A DNA stretch of 44,202 bases from Pseudarthrobacter sp. NamE2 (GCF_005796205.1 NZ_VAHN01000022.1:1-44202), one strand, 5' to 3'; positions 23,949 to 32,944 are shown, counted from the stretch's first letter. Notes: a model not told the origin generated them from the sequence alone. Made by a program: numbers and translations.

Positions 23949-25076
23949 CTAGATAGTTGCGGTTTCCGGTGCCCAGTCCTCCGGGAGGGCGGGCGAATCG
24001 GGGGCCGAGCTTTCGACATCGACGAACGTGCCTGAGTCGATGGACTCCGATATGGAAACCATCGTGTCGAGCACGTGGTAGGCGAGCTCGCCTGTGGCGC
24101 GATGCGGGACACCTGCCCGGATGGACCGGGCCATGTCCAGGACGCCCATGCCGCGGCCGTTGGCAGGCCCGGTGGCCGGGATGGTGGTCCAGTCTTCGTC
24201 GCCTATGCGCCAGAGTTTGATGTCGCCGGTGAAGTAGTTGGGGTCCGGCAGGGACATGGTGGCCTCGGTGCCGGTGATCTCCACGAAGCCCATCCGTACG
24301 CGGGGGGACTCGAAGGAGAAAACGCTGTGGGAGGACGCGCCGGATTCGAATTGGGCCATCGCGGAGACGTGGGTGGGAACCTCCACGGTGAACTCTTCGC
24401 CGGCCTTGGGGCCGGAGCCGATAATCCGGACATCTTTGGCCTTGGACCCCGCGGCGGCCACCTTGCGGATGGAACCGAACGCCTGGATGAGGGTGGTGAG
24501 GTAGTAGGGGCCCATGTCGAACAGAGGGCCTGCGCCGTACTGGAAGAGGAAAGCGGGGTTCGGGTGCCAGGACTCGGGGCCGGGGGTCTGGAAGGTGGTC
24601 ATGGCCGTAAGCGGCGTTCCAATCTCTCCGCGCCGGATCATCCTTAGCGCTGTCTGCAGGCCGGCGCCCAGGAACGTGTCCGGCGCGCAGCCGAGGCGAA
24701 GTCCCGCGGCGTCAGCAGTCTTCAGGAGCCCGGACCCGGATTCGCGATCCAGGGAGAAGGGCTTCTCGGTCCAGACGTGCATACCGGCGTTGACCGCGGC
24801 GGTGGCTACTTCCACATGGGCCGCCGGGATAGTGAGGTTGACGATGATCTCGACGTCGGGGTGGCTCAGCGCTTTGTCCACCCCGCCCCACTCGGCGATG
24901 CCGTATTCCTGGGCCCGGGCCTTGGCGGCTTCTTCGAAGAGGTCCGCGATGACATGGACCTTCAGGTCGGGGAACACGGTGAGGTTGTCCAGGTACTGCT
25001 TGCTGATGTTGCCGGCGCCGATGACGCCGACGCCCACCGGGCCGCTGCGGCCCTCCTTGGCTGCGGAGATGCTCAT
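23949..25076 (-). CDS. Gfo/Idh/MocA-family NAD(P)-dependent oxidoreductase
   Basis: The 375-residue protein begins with a Rossmann motif GVIGAGNISKQYLDNL and carries the family's WTEKPFSLD segment, whose Lys is the usual catalytic lysine. The C-terminal alpha/beta domain includes GPLFDMGPYYLTTLIQAFGS, a typical substrate-side helix with Asp and Tyr. Members oxidise or reduce sugars, inositols and sugar derivatives. It overlaps the upstream sugar-isomerase-like gene by four bases (ATGA), so the two are translationally coupled. That pair is typical of inositol, keto-sugar or sugar-acid catabolism. LigC-type aromatic semialdehyde dehydrogenases share this fold, but the isomerase partner argues for a carbohydrate substrate. 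It is the last gene of the array. Confidence 0.93.
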   Translation of the reverse strand: MSISAAKEGRSGPVGVGVIGAGNISKQYLDNLTVFPDLKVHVIADLFEEAAKARAQEYGIAEWGGVDKALSHPDVEIIVNLTIPAAHVEVATAAVNAGMHVWTEKPFSLDRESGSGLLKTADAAGLRLGCAPDTFLGAGLQTALRMIRRGEIGTPLTAMTTFQTPGPESWHPNPAFLFQYGAGPLFDMGPYYLTTLIQAFGSIRKVAAAGSKAKDVRIIGSGPKAGEEFTVEVPTHVSAMAQFESGASSHSVFSFESPRVRMGFVEITGTEATMSLPDPNYFTGDIKLWRIGDEDWTTIPATGPANGRGMGVLDMARSIRAGVPHRATGELAYHVLDTMVSISESIDSGTFVDVESSAPDSPALPEDWAPETATI

Positions 25077-25828
25077 ACGATGGCTCCTTCGGCCGCGGTG
25101 CTGCTGTTGGTCAGGAAGGCCAGGCTCTGAGCGATGCCCTCGAAGATGTTGCCTTCGTAGTCGTCGAACTCCACTACCCCTACCTCGAGCGATTTTGCGG
25201 CTGCGATAACGTCCAGGACCGGGACCTTGCCCTGGCCAGCCGGCTGCTGGGCTTTGTTGTCCTTGTTCAGGGGGCCGTCCTTGATGTGGATGAACCTCAC
25301 CCGGTCACCCAGCCGGCCCAGAAGCTCCACGGGGTCCTGGCCGCCGACGGCTGCCCAGTAGGTGTCCACCTCCAGAACCAGATCCGGATTCAGCAGGGAC
25401 TCGAAGTACTCCAACGCCGTCCGGCCCTCGATCATCGACTCCAGTTCCCAGGCGTGGTTGTGGTAGCCCACCCGGATGCCGTACTCCGCCCCCTTCTTTG
25501 CCGCTGCATTGAGCTTTGCGGCCGTGGCCTGGATGTCTTCGTCGTTCTCCCAGTGCTCGGCGGGAAGAAACGGATCAATGACAGTTCCGATGCCCAACTC
25601 CTTCGCTGCCGCGAAGATCTCGTCCTGGTCCTGGCTCATCAGCGGCGCGTGACCGGACGGGGCGGTGAGGCCATTCTCCTTCAAGGCGGCGCCGAGCTCT
25701 CTGGCCGTGGCCACAAAGTTGTACGGCTCCACCTGGTTAAAGCCGATCTCCGCCACCTTCTTAATGGTGCCCGTGAGATCCTCGGAGATGGCATTGCGAA
25801 GGGTGTAAAGCTGAAGAGAGTACGACAT
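25073..25828 (-). CDS. Xylose-isomerase-like TIM-barrel sugar phosphate isomerase/epimerase
   Basis: The 251-residue protein follows CAGGAG on the minus strand. It shows the AP-endonuclease-2/xylose-isomerase-like barrel: QLYTLRNAISEDLTGTIKKV, GFNQVEPYNF, VGYHNHAWELE, VLEVDTYWAAVGG, FIHIKDGPL and a final VEFDDYEGN. The metal-binding Glu, Asp, His and Glu residues fit those strands. Members such as IolE, IolI and 3-keto-sugar epimerases act on small sugars. It heads a two-gene tail with the Gfo/Idh/MocA gene. A strong hairpin separates it from the RraA-like gene, so this tail may have its own promoter in the gap 25829-25884. Confidence 0.9.
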   Translation of the reverse strand: MSYSLQLYTLRNAISEDLTGTIKKVAEIGFNQVEPYNFVATARELGAALKENGLTAPSGHAPLMSQDQDEIFAAAKELGIGTVIDPFLPAEHWENDEDIQATAAKLNAAAKKGAEYGIRVGYHNHAWELESMIEGRTALEYFESLLNPDLVLEVDTYWAAVGGQDPVELLGRLGDRVRFIHIKDGPLNKDNKAQQPAGQGKVPVLDVIAAAKSLEVGVVEFDDYEGNIFEGIAQSLAFLTNSSTAAEGAIV

Positions 25829-25884
25829 GAGTCTCCTGAATTGCTGTCTGAACGATGTGCCCTAGGTGCCTGAAGTCTTGGGTA

Positions 25885-25922
25885 AAGGGGGTGCCCCGGC
25901 CTGTTGACCGGGGCACCCCCTT
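25885..25922 (-). terminator. Strong hairpin terminator between RraA-like and isomerase genes
   Basis: A perfect 15-bp stem (25885-25899 with 25908-25922, loop of eight bases) is followed on the minus strand by TTTACCC-type sequence. It lies 38 bases past the stop of the RraA-like gene. It should terminate or attenuate the long upstream operon. Confidence 0.88.
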
Positions 25923-25959
25923 ACGAGTCCGCTGATGAGTGTTCAGCGGACGTCTGCCA

Positions 25960-26724
25960 CTAGACGTTGGCGAAGTATGCCTCGATGGCTTCGATGTCGA
26001 CGCTGCTGTCAGGTCGGTAGCCCAGGTTGGCGTAGTGCTTTTTGCGGGCGGCCATGTCGGCGAGAAGGATTGCGCGCGCGTGGACCGCGACTTCCTGCGC
26101 GACGTGCGCGGGGACGACTACCACGCCGTCGTCATCCGCGCCGACGATGTCGCCGGGGTTGACCTGGACGCCACCACAGGCGATGGTGGTCTGCGTTTCG
26201 ATGGCCTGGATTCGTCCGGGGATGATCGTGCGGCCGCGGTGACGGGCGACGACCGGGCTGCGCTGGGCTGCCACTTCAGCGGTGTCGCGGCAGTAGCCAT
26301 CTGTGATGATGCCAACGGCGCCGCCAAGCACGGTTGCCATGGCGTTCTCGGAGCCCCAGAACCCTACTTCGGGTCCACCGCCTGCGTCCATGACCACCAC
26401 GTGGCCAGGCTTGAGGTCCTGGGGAAGGCGGGCGTGTGAAGTTTCGGCGAACCAGCGGCCGTGGGCGGCGACGATGTCTTCGGTGGTCTCCAGCTTCCAC
26501 ATGGGCTTATTGGAGGGGACGCAGCGGATGGTCGCTGCTTCGCCCCAAAAGTTCATGCCCAGCCAGAGGGGGCGGACTTCCGGGTCCATCAGGCCGATGT
26601 TGAAGTAGCCAATGCCGTCGAGGGCGTCGACCACGTCGCAGACCCGCAGGTGCTGGTAGAGGCTTGCGAGATTTTCGGGGTCGGCCTGGGCGTAGGAGAA
26701 GGGGGTATGGGCGGTGGTGGTCAT
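25960..26724 (-). CDS. RraA-family protein (possible 4-hydroxy-4-methyl-2-oxoglutarate-aldolase-type lyase)
   Basis: The 254-residue protein follows AAGGAG. The central signature GGAVGIITDGYCRDT contains the DG..RD residues that bind the metal and oxaloacetate-like substrate in the class II HMG/CHA aldolases, a family related to the RNase E inhibitor RraA. Other conserved parts are HVVVMDAGGGPEVGFWGSEN, IACGGVQVNPGDIVGADDDG and VVVVPAHVAQEV. It is longer at the N-terminus than RraA (about 160 residues), as in catabolic members. It is expected to cleave or decarboxylate a 2-oxo acid. The gene is 64 bases after the amidohydrolase gene's start-distal neighbour in the same operon. The precise substrate is not deducible. 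Confidence 0.85.
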   Translation of the reverse strand: MTTTAHTPFSYAQADPENLASLYQHLRVCDVVDALDGIGYFNIGLMDPEVRPLWLGMNFWGEAATIRCVPSNKPMWKLETTEDIVAAHGRWFAETSHARLPQDLKPGHVVVMDAGGGPEVGFWGSENAMATVLGGAVGIITDGYCRDTAEVAAQRSPVVARHRGRTIIPGRIQAIETQTTIACGGVQVNPGDIVGADDDGVVVVPAHVAQEVAVHARAILLADMAARKKHYANLGYRPDSSVDIEAIEAYFANV

Positions 26725-26787
26725 GACGGAAGTGCTCCTTGTTCTGTTTGCGTTGTCGTGCTTATTTTTTGACGGACATCTTGGGGG

Positions 26788-27648
26788 TTAGCGGGCGGTG
26801 GCGGGAACCGGGAGTGAGTACCATCTCTCAGCGGTGCCACCCTTGAGTAGGGCCTGGTCGGCAGGGTCGGGGAAGACGTCCCGGACAACGGCTGACAGGT
26901 CCTGCCAGGCTCGTTGATAGTCGGCCTTAAGCAAGATGACAGGCCAGTTGCTGGCCATCATGAGCCGGGAAGCGCCGAAGTGCTCGGATACCCATGTGAC
27001 GTAGGGGACCAAGTCCTCGCGCTGCCAGGAGCTCCACCGGGTGAGGACGTCAATGCCGACCGAGACTTTCACGGCAACACCGGGGCACTGCGAGAGTTCT
27101 TTGAGGTGATCGGCCCAGGGTTGCCATTCCCGGGTGTCCAGAGGAGGACGTCCGAGGTGGTCAACAACGATCCGAAGCTCGGGCACGGCGGCGGCGAGCT
27201 TGAGGACGGAACGGATCTGTTGGGACGATACCGGGACCACGTCCCATGCGAGTCCACGGCGTGCGATTTCACGGAAAAGGGATATCGATTCTTCGCTGGT
27301 AAGCCAGTCCAAAGGGTCCTGGGCTATGAGGGTACGCACACCGCAGACCTTGAGCGGATTTATCCGATCCAGTTCCGCGAGGGCTGCGGCGGGTTCGGCG
27401 AGGGGTAGCCATGCTACGACGCCGGCCACGAGGTCGGCTTTGGCGTATTCGGCGAGCCGGTCATTCTCGGCGGGTTCATCCACGGACTGCATGAGGATGG
27501 TTGCATCGATGTTTGCCGCGGACAGCTCTTTTTGGAGGTCTTCGGGGCCGAAGTCTGCTTCGAGTGCGGCGTGGTCGTCGCTACGCCAGGGTTGTTCCTG
27601 GGCGGCGGTGCGCCAGAAGTGGTGATGGGCATCTATTGTGCGGCTCAC
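26788..27648 (-). CDS. COG3618 amidohydrolase-2, lactonase-like
   Basis: The start is GTG 27648, with AAAGGAC upstream and only one base separating it from the preceding gene's TAA; a longer in-frame extension overlaps that gene. The 286-residue protein begins MSRTIDAHHHFW, with His8 and His10 as the first metal/proton ligands. It continues with ANIDATILMQSVDE, GVVAWLPLAEP, CGVRTLIAQDPLDW, RIVVDHLGRPP and KVSVGIDVLTRW. The usual C-terminal SDWPV motif reads ASNWPV; Asn at this place occurs in part of the family. Relatives include L-fuconolactonase, L-rhamnonolactonase and 2-pyrone-4,6-dicarboxylate hydrolase. In this sugar-acid context a lactone-opening role is the best guess. Confidence 0.85.
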   Translation of the reverse strand: MSRTIDAHHHFWRTAAQEQPWRSDDHAALEADFGPEDLQKELSAANIDATILMQSVDEPAENDRLAEYAKADLVAGVVAWLPLAEPAAALAELDRINPLKVCGVRTLIAQDPLDWLTSEESISLFREIARRGLAWDVVPVSSQQIRSVLKLAAAVPELRIVVDHLGRPPLDTREWQPWADHLKELSQCPGVAVKVSVGIDVLTRWSSWQREDLVPYVTWVSEHFGASRLMMASNWPVILLKADYQRAWQDLSAVVRDVFPDPADQALLKGGTAERWYSLPVPATAR

Positions 27649-27649
27649 T

Positions 27650-28444
27650 TTATTGTCCTTTCCAAACGGGGTGTCGGTGTTCGAGGAAGGCGCGTACTCC
27701 TTCTTGAAAATCTGCACTGCCGTAGCAGAGGTGGAGAAGGTCATCGGATGGGACATCGGGTGTCGCTCGTTCAATCCGCCGACTGATTTCCTTGATGGAA
27801 GCGAGGGTCAGCGGGGCCGAGGTTGAAATCCGTTTCAGTAGCCTTCGGAGTTCACCATCAATTGCATCGGCGGGATAAACCTGGTGCACAAATCCTGCAG
27901 TTTGTGCGTCCTCGGCGGAAAGCATGGTTGCTGTCAGCAGTATGGCCATGGTCCTGTTGATTCCGAGCCGTTTTTGGAGCCGGGCTATGACCGGGGCGGG
28001 CATGCAGTTTCCCAAGGTGCGGGCTATCGGGGCTCCGAAGACGGACTCGGGCGTGGCCAGGACGATGTCGCACGCCGCCGCTACGGCGAGCCCGGCTCCT
28101 ACAGCTGGTCCTTCCACCAGAGCTATGGTCGGTACTTTGATGTTTGTGAGAGCTTCGAAAACGGCTCCCACGCGGTGTTCGTACGCCACACCGTGCTCGC
28201 CGGTCGCGAAAGCGGTGAATTGGTTGATGTCAGTTCCCGCGGCAAAAGCTGTTCCGCCTTCGCCGCGGATGACCACAGCCCGGACATCGTCCTGTGTGAT
28301 GAGGTATTCCGGAAGCGCTGCCAGGTGGTCGTACATGTTCCAGGTGAAGGCGTTCAGCCGTCCGGGGTTACGCAATCCCACCACGACGATGTTGTCTGCC
28401 GTCGTGATGGTCACCGAGCCTTCATCTCTCGTGATCGTGCTCAT
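27650..28444 (-). CDS. Enoyl-CoA hydratase/isomerase (crotonase) family protein
   Basis: The 264-residue protein has crotonase hallmarks. The first oxyanion-hole loop is GGTAFAAGTDINQF and the second is VEGPAVGAGLAVAAACDI. The region normally holding a catalytic Glu (LPE..LG) reads FGAPIARTLGNCMPAPVIAR, so hydratase chemistry of the classical two-Glu type is unlikely. Members with this sequence often sit beside CaiB/BaiF transferases, as here. The start ATG overlaps the stop of the CoA-transferase gene by four bases (ATGA), and its own stop touches the amidohydrolase start. These couplings say the three act in one pathway on a CoA thioester. Confidence 0.9.
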   Translation of the reverse strand: MSTITRDEGSVTITTADNIVVVGLRNPGRLNAFTWNMYDHLAALPEYLITQDDVRAVVIRGEGGTAFAAGTDINQFTAFATGEHGVAYEHRVGAVFEALTNIKVPTIALVEGPAVGAGLAVAAACDIVLATPESVFGAPIARTLGNCMPAPVIARLQKRLGINRTMAILLTATMLSAEDAQTAGFVHQVYPADAIDGELRRLLKRISTSAPLTLASIKEISRRIERATPDVPSDDLLHLCYGSADFQEGVRAFLEHRHPVWKGQ

Positions 28445-29655
28445 GCACCTGATCCCGTCGAGGAGCGGGCATGAGCGCGGATCCCGGCGAGGACGTCCTC
28501 GGTGTCCTCCCCCAGCAACGGTGGTGCCTTCCGGATTGTCGGCGGAGTACCGTGGAGCCTGAGGGGTGAGGCCAGGACGGGAAGGCGACCTTCCACGGGA
28601 TGGTCAAAGAAACTGACCATCCCCCGTGCCTTGACGTGGGGATCCTGGTCGAGGACCTGGGAGTAGTTCCTGATGGGGCCGGCGGGAACCCCTTCAGCGA
28701 GGAGGATCTCGACCCACTCATCCGTAGTCTTCTCCGCGAAGACGGGTTCGAGCGCAGCGATCAGTTCTGCGCGGTGCGCCATCCTGCGGTTATTGTCGAT
28801 GAACCGCTGGTCCTCGAGGAAATGTTCTGCTCCCATCGCTTTGCAAAGGTTCTGCCACAGTTTTTCATTGTTCGCCCCGATCGTGACATAGCCGTCACGG
28901 GTGGCGATGGCCTGGTAGGGGGCGGACATCCTGTTGGCTGAACCGAGGGCAACGGGCACTTCCCTGGTGGCCCAATATTCGGTGGATTCCCAGACCGAGA
29001 GGGCAACAGCGGTTTCAAAGAGTGACGTCTCGAGGTACTGCCCCGGCCCGTCCTCTCCCCTGGCGATAACCGCACCCAAAATGCCTATGGTGCAGAACAG
29101 GCCGGCCCCGAGATCCGCAACGGGAAGCCCGCACTTCACGGGTGCACCACCAGGCTCGCCCGTGATGCTCATGACGCCCGACATTGCTTGGGCAATGAGG
29201 TCATATCCGGGGTAATTCGCATAAGGGCCGGTTTGCCCGAAGCCGGAAATACTTGCGTAAATGACTCGGGGGTTAATGCTGCTGAGCGTGTCGTAATCGA
29301 TGCGGAGCCGCTTGGCAACGCCGGGACGAAAGTTTTCCACCACGACGTCGGCGGCCGCTACCAGGGCATAGAAGTCCTGCAGATCGCCTTCTTGCTTAAG
29401 ATCTAGGCAGACGCTGCGTTTGTTCCGGTTGAGGGAGAGGAACGCACGGCTGTCCTCCCCCTTAACCGCGTAGCCCCATGATTTCCGCGTCTGGTCCCCG
29501 GAGCCGGGCTGCTCAATCTTGATGACGTCCGCCCCCAGGTCTCCGAGCATCATCGTGCAGTAGGGCCCGGACATCACCTGGGTCAGGTCCAGGACCCGGA
29601 TACCGCCGAGCGCAGTGACAGGCCTGGTCGGAGGACTGCTTGTTTGTTGTGTCAT
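28441..29655 (-). CDS. CaiB/BaiF family III CoA-transferase
   Basis: The 404-residue protein starts at ATG 29655 behind CAGGATGG. It has the family III signature: RVLDLTQVMSGPYCTMMLGD, LGADVIKIEQPGSGD, LDLKQEGDL, VVVENFRPGVAKRLRIDYD, SGFGQTGPYANYPGYDLIAQ and SITGEPGGAPVKCGLPVADL. The Asp181 in PVADLGAG is the catalytic aspartate that forms the acyl-anhydride and glutamyl-type intermediates in formyl-CoA transferase. It moves CoA from a donor thioester to a carboxylic acid. It lies 27 bases after the binding-protein gene, an unusual insertion of CoA chemistry directly behind a sugar ABC importer. Acceptor acid unknown. Confidence 0.94.
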   Translation of the reverse strand: MTQQTSSPPTRPVTALGGIRVLDLTQVMSGPYCTMMLGDLGADVIKIEQPGSGDQTRKSWGYAVKGEDSRAFLSLNRNKRSVCLDLKQEGDLQDFYALVAAADVVVENFRPGVAKRLRIDYDTLSSINPRVIYASISGFGQTGPYANYPGYDLIAQAMSGVMSITGEPGGAPVKCGLPVADLGAGLFCTIGILGAVIARGEDGPGQYLETSLFETAVALSVWESTEYWATREVPVALGSANRMSAPYQAIATRDGYVTIGANNEKLWQNLCKAMGAEHFLEDQRFIDNNRRMAHRAELIAALEPVFAEKTTDEWVEILLAEGVPAGPIRNYSQVLDQDPHVKARGMVSFFDHPVEGRLPVLASPLRLHGTPPTIRKAPPLLGEDTEDVLAGIRAHARSSTGSGA

Positions 29656-29682
29656 GACGATGCCATCCTGTGGTCGGGAAAT

Positions 29683-31026
29683 TTACTGGCCGAGCTTGGC
29701 GTTGGCTTCATCGAAGAATTTGTCAGCAGCCTGGTCAACACTCATGCGCCCGAATGCGACTTCTTCATATGCACGCTTAAAGGAGTTCTCGAATACGGAC
29801 TGGTAGCCGGCGGGAAAGACGATCGTGGGCGGGTCTTCGGAAACGATCTTCTTGTAGGTTTCCAGTTCATGCTTCTTTGTAGCGGACATGGACGGGTCTG
29901 CAATCTGGGCGTCGAGGACCTTGGTGTTCGTGGCCGCACCGTTGTCCGAGGCGAACGTTTTTCCTGCTTCGAGATCATTGGTGAAGTAGTTGATGAAGGC
30001 GGCCGCGGTGGGGATGTTCTGGCAGTTGGCCGAGACGGCGAAGCCTGACGGGTACAAGGCGTTCCCGGATCCGCTAGGTCCGCTGGGGTATGGCAGTGTG
30101 GTCAGAGCCTGGCCGGGAGCTGCGCCGGAGAGGGTCTTGCTCGCGGGTGTGAAGGCGTTGCCCGGGAGCGTGTCGGACATAACCTGACCGTGCGCAAGGT
30201 AGCTCTGGTCCGGGGCGGTGGGCTCTTCTGAGCTTTGCTGGGGTGTAACTGTCACACCCTTCTGGCGCAGGTCCTCCCACATCTTCCAATACTCGGTCAG
30301 GTCGCTCTTTTCGAAACCGAGCTTGCCCTCATCATTGAAAAGTTTCTTGCCGTTAGCCTGGGTCCAGCCAATGAAATAGTTGGGCCGCCCACCGCCGTTG
30401 TTGGAAGCGTTAACACCGTCGGGCATCTTTTCCTGCGCCTTGCTCAGGTAGGAGATGAACTCAGGCCAGTCGTATCCCTCGGACAGCGTTCCAACCCCTG
30501 CCTGCTCAGCCAGGGTTGTGTTGACGCCTACCGCATCATAGGCAGCCCCATAGGGCAGAAAGTAGAGTTTGCCATCCGTTCCGCGTCCCGCGTCGACGAC
30601 GGCCTTGGGGATGTCAGCGATATCGATTGCTCCGGACTCAACCATGGGGTCCAGTGGAAGCAGGACGTTGCGCTTCGTGTAGTCATTGATTTGACGTCCC
30701 TGGAGCTGCACGACGCAGGGAAGGTCCTTGCTTGCGGCCTGGACGTTGAGCTTGTCGAAGTATTTCGCAAAGTCGGCGGACTGCCGGTCAACGGTGACCC
30801 CCGGATTTTCTGCAATGAACATGTCAATGACTTTGTTGGTGAGCTCGATGCGTGACGTGCCGCCCCACCAGGCAGCGGCGATGTCGCCCTTGACTTCACC
30901 CTTGCCGTCGGCGCCCGGCACGTCGGCAGCCGGGCCCGAGTTGGCGCCCGTACCTCCGCCGCAGGCGGAGAGAAGGAGCGCTGCTGCCGTGGCCCCTGCA
31001 AGGAAAGTTGCGCGTTGTAGTTTCAC
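29683..31026 (-). CDS. Sugar ABC transporter substrate-binding lipoprotein (CUT1 type)
   Basis: The start is GTG 31026, with GAAAGG about eleven bases upstream. The product has 447 residues with lipoprotein signal (MKLQRATFLAGATAAALLLS, lipobox LSAC). It follows the family-1 solute-binding fold: AAWWGGTSRIELTNKVIDMF, PGVTVDRQSADFAKYFDKLN, DIPKAVVDAGRGTDGKLYFL, a SGFAVSANCQNIPTAAAFIN hinge region, and a C-terminal FKRAYEEVAFGRMSVDQAAD helix. It binds the carbohydrate or sugar-derivative ligand outside the membrane and delivers it to the two permeases encoded upstream. The ligand cannot be read from sequence. Spacing to the permease gene is 20 bases. Confidence 0.95.
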   Translation of the reverse strand: MKLQRATFLAGATAAALLLSACGGGTGANSGPAADVPGADGKGEVKGDIAAAWWGGTSRIELTNKVIDMFIAENPGVTVDRQSADFAKYFDKLNVQAASKDLPCVVQLQGRQINDYTKRNVLLPLDPMVESGAIDIADIPKAVVDAGRGTDGKLYFLPYGAAYDAVGVNTTLAEQAGVGTLSEGYDWPEFISYLSKAQEKMPDGVNASNNGGGRPNYFIGWTQANGKKLFNDEGKLGFEKSDLTEYWKMWEDLRQKGVTVTPQQSSEEPTAPDQSYLAHGQVMSDTLPGNAFTPASKTLSGAAPGQALTTLPYPSGPSGSGNALYPSGFAVSANCQNIPTAAAFINYFTNDLEAGKTFASDNGAATNTKVLDAQIADPSMSATKKHELETYKKIVSEDPPTIVFPAGYQSVFENSFKRAYEEVAFGRMSVDQAADKFFDEANAKLGQ

Positions 31027-31046
31027 AGTATTTATTGCCTTTCGGT

Positions 31047-31937
31047 TTATTTGAGTCCGGTGGTTGCGACGCCCTCAAGCAGGAGCCGCTGGGAAACGAT
31101 GAAGAAACCCACGATGGGAGCGAGGGAAAGCACAGACATGGCGAACAGGGGACCGAAGGCGCTTTCCGAGGTTGCATCCAGGAATGCGCTGAGTCCGAGG
31201 GGGACGGTCCACAGTTCAGTGCGGTTGAGGTACAGCAGGGGGCCCAGGAAGTCGTTCCAGGTATTGATGAAGGTAAACATCGCGGTCGTTCCGATTGCCG
31301 GCATAGCAAGCGGCAGGATGATCCTGCTGAAAATCCGGAAGTGGCCGCAGCCGTCGATCCGGGCGGATTCGTCAAGCTCCCGGGGCAGGGTCCTGATGAA
31401 CTGGACCATGAGGAAGATGAAGAAGGCATCCACTCCAAACCAGTGGGGCACCACGAGGGGCAGATAAGTGTTGATCCACTCCAGCTGGTTGAACAGGATG
31501 TATTGGGGAACCATGGTCACCTGGGAGGGCAACAGCATCGTTCCAAGGAGCAGGGCGAAAAGGAACTTCTTGAACGGAAACTCCAGCCGGGCGAAGGCGT
31601 ACGCGGTGATGGAGCATGCCACGAGGTTTCCCGCGATTGACAGGACCGTCACCAGGAAGGAGTTCATGAAGTAGCGGGAGAAGTTGAGGCTCCCGGCGCT
31701 CCATCCGCTGGCGTAGTTTTCCAGGGTGAATCGCGAGGCAAAGAGTCCAAGGCCGTTAAAGATTTCGTTTTCTGGCTTAAAGGAAGCGGCCACCATCCAG
31801 ATGACGGGGTACAGCATGATGACCAGAAAGCAGATGATCAGCGCGTGCCGGATAACCGCCGTAAGAACGGGATTTGTAACCTTCTTCGTCGGATAAATTG
31901 TCCGGGCAGCCGGCCGGGTCGGTGTGGTGGTAGTCAT
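31047..31937 (-). CDS. Carbohydrate ABC transporter permease (MalG/CUT1 type)
   Basis: The 296-residue integral membrane protein has six predicted helices, starting with ALIICFLVIMLYPVIWMVAA. The EAA loop ELDESARIDGCGHFRIFSRI followed by ILPLAMPA is the docking site for the ATPase. The ending SQRLLLEGVATTGLK is the typical MalG C-terminus (F.GL..GAVKG-like). It overlaps the preceding permease gene by four bases (ATGA). It forms the translocation channel with the MalF-like partner. Confidence 0.95.
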   Translation of the reverse strand: MTTTTPTRPAARTIYPTKKVTNPVLTAVIRHALIICFLVIMLYPVIWMVAASFKPENEIFNGLGLFASRFTLENYASGWSAGSLNFSRYFMNSFLVTVLSIAGNLVACSITAYAFARLEFPFKKFLFALLLGTMLLPSQVTMVPQYILFNQLEWINTYLPLVVPHWFGVDAFFIFLMVQFIRTLPRELDESARIDGCGHFRIFSRIILPLAMPAIGTTAMFTFINTWNDFLGPLLYLNRTELWTVPLGLSAFLDATSESAFGPLFAMSVLSLAPIVGFFIVSQRLLLEGVATTGLK

Positions 31938-32944
31938 CGTTCATCTCCGTAGTGGACCCAGAAGCGGGCGGTCCAGAAAAAGAAGGCGGAAAAGGCGGCG
32001 AGGACGGCAAGCAGCACCCAGGCCATGGCTGAGGCGTATCCCATATCCAGCTGGGCGAACCCTCGCTGGTAGAGGTACAGGGTGTAGAAGAGGGTGGAGT
32101 CCGCGGGGCCGCCCGTGCCGCCGCTGACCACATACGCTCCGGTGAAGGACTGGAAGGCATGGATGGTGCCCATGAGCGTGTTGAAGAAGATCAGAGGTGT
32201 CATGAGCGGGATGGTGACGCTGATGAACCTGCGGATGGCGCCGGCGCCGTCCATGGTCGCTGCTTCGTGCAGTTCCTTGGGGATCTGGCGGAGGCCGGCT
32301 AGGAAAATGATCATGGTGGATCCGAAAACCCATAGGGTCAAGGTGATGATGGTGGTGAGGGCGTCGTCGGGGTTACCGACCCAGCTGCCGTGTTCGATAC
32401 CGAAAATTGCAAGAGCCTGATTGACGAGCCCTTGGGCGCCGAAGACGAGCCTCCACAGTGCCGCGATGGCTACGCTCGCCCCCATCAGCGAGGGGAGGTA
32501 GAACAGTGCCCGGTAGCCGGTGAGGAATTTCATATTCCGGTTCAGCAGGAGCGCCAGCAGCATGGAGACGATCAGCAGCAGGGGTACGGAGATCGCCACG
32601 TAGACCAGCGTCACTGCCACGGACTTCAGGTAGCGGGGATCGGCTGTGAACATGCGGGTGTAGTTCTGCAGGCCGACCCAGCGGGGATCGCTGAGGAGGT
32701 CATACTGCGTGAAGGACAGGTACAGGGAGTAGAGCATCGGCCCGAGCGTCAGCAGGATCATGCCGAGGATCCAGGGGATCAGAAAGACGTAGGCGGCGAT
32801 TGCTTCCCTGGTTTTGCTTTTCATGATGCGCGATTTGGGCCTGCGCGTTTGCCGGGCCGAACGGGGACCATCGTCGGTGATGGTCCCGAGTGACTCGGGA
32901 CGAACTGTTTCGGTGAGCTCCTTGGCTGCCGGGGCATCACTCAT
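31934..32944 (-). CDS. Carbohydrate ABC transporter permease (MalF/CUT1 type)
   Basis: The start is ATG 32944, which overlaps the preceding dehydrogenase stop by eight bases (ATGAGTGA); an upstream in-frame extension lies wholly inside that gene and is rejected. The 336-residue protein has a polar N-terminus with RQTRRPKSRIMKSKTREAIA, then about six helices starting YVFLIPWILGMILLTLGPML. The EAA loop is ELHEAATMDGAGAIRRFISV with TIPLMTP. It pairs with the MalG-like subunit. No ATP-binding gene is present in the locus; actinobacteria commonly use a shared MsiK ATPase for such importers. Confidence 0.95.
   Translation of the reverse strand: MSDAPAAKELTETVRPESLGTITDDGPRSARQTRRPKSRIMKSKTREAIAAYVFLIPWILGMILLTLGPMLYSLYLSFTQYDLLSDPRWVGLQNYTRMFTADPRYLKSVAVTLVYVAISVPLLLIVSMLLALLLNRNMKFLTGYRALFYLPSLMGASVAIAALWRLVFGAQGLVNQALAIFGIEHGSWVGNPDDALTTIITLTLWVFGSTMIIFLAGLRQIPKELHEAATMDGAGAIRRFISVTIPLMTPLIFFNTLMGTIHAFQSFTGAYVVSGGTGGPADSTLFYTLYLYQRGFAQLDMGYASAMAWVLLAVLAAFSAFFFWTARFWVHYGDER

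Noticed and set aside
23949..27648. Protocatechuate 4,5-cleavage (LigC/LigI/LigK-like) pathway
   Set aside because: Gfo/Idh/MocA, amidohydrolase-2 and RraA-type proteins fit by fold, but no ring-cleavage dioxygenase or LigJ-like gene is present. The sugar isomerase and CUT1 importer point to carbohydrate-derived substrates.
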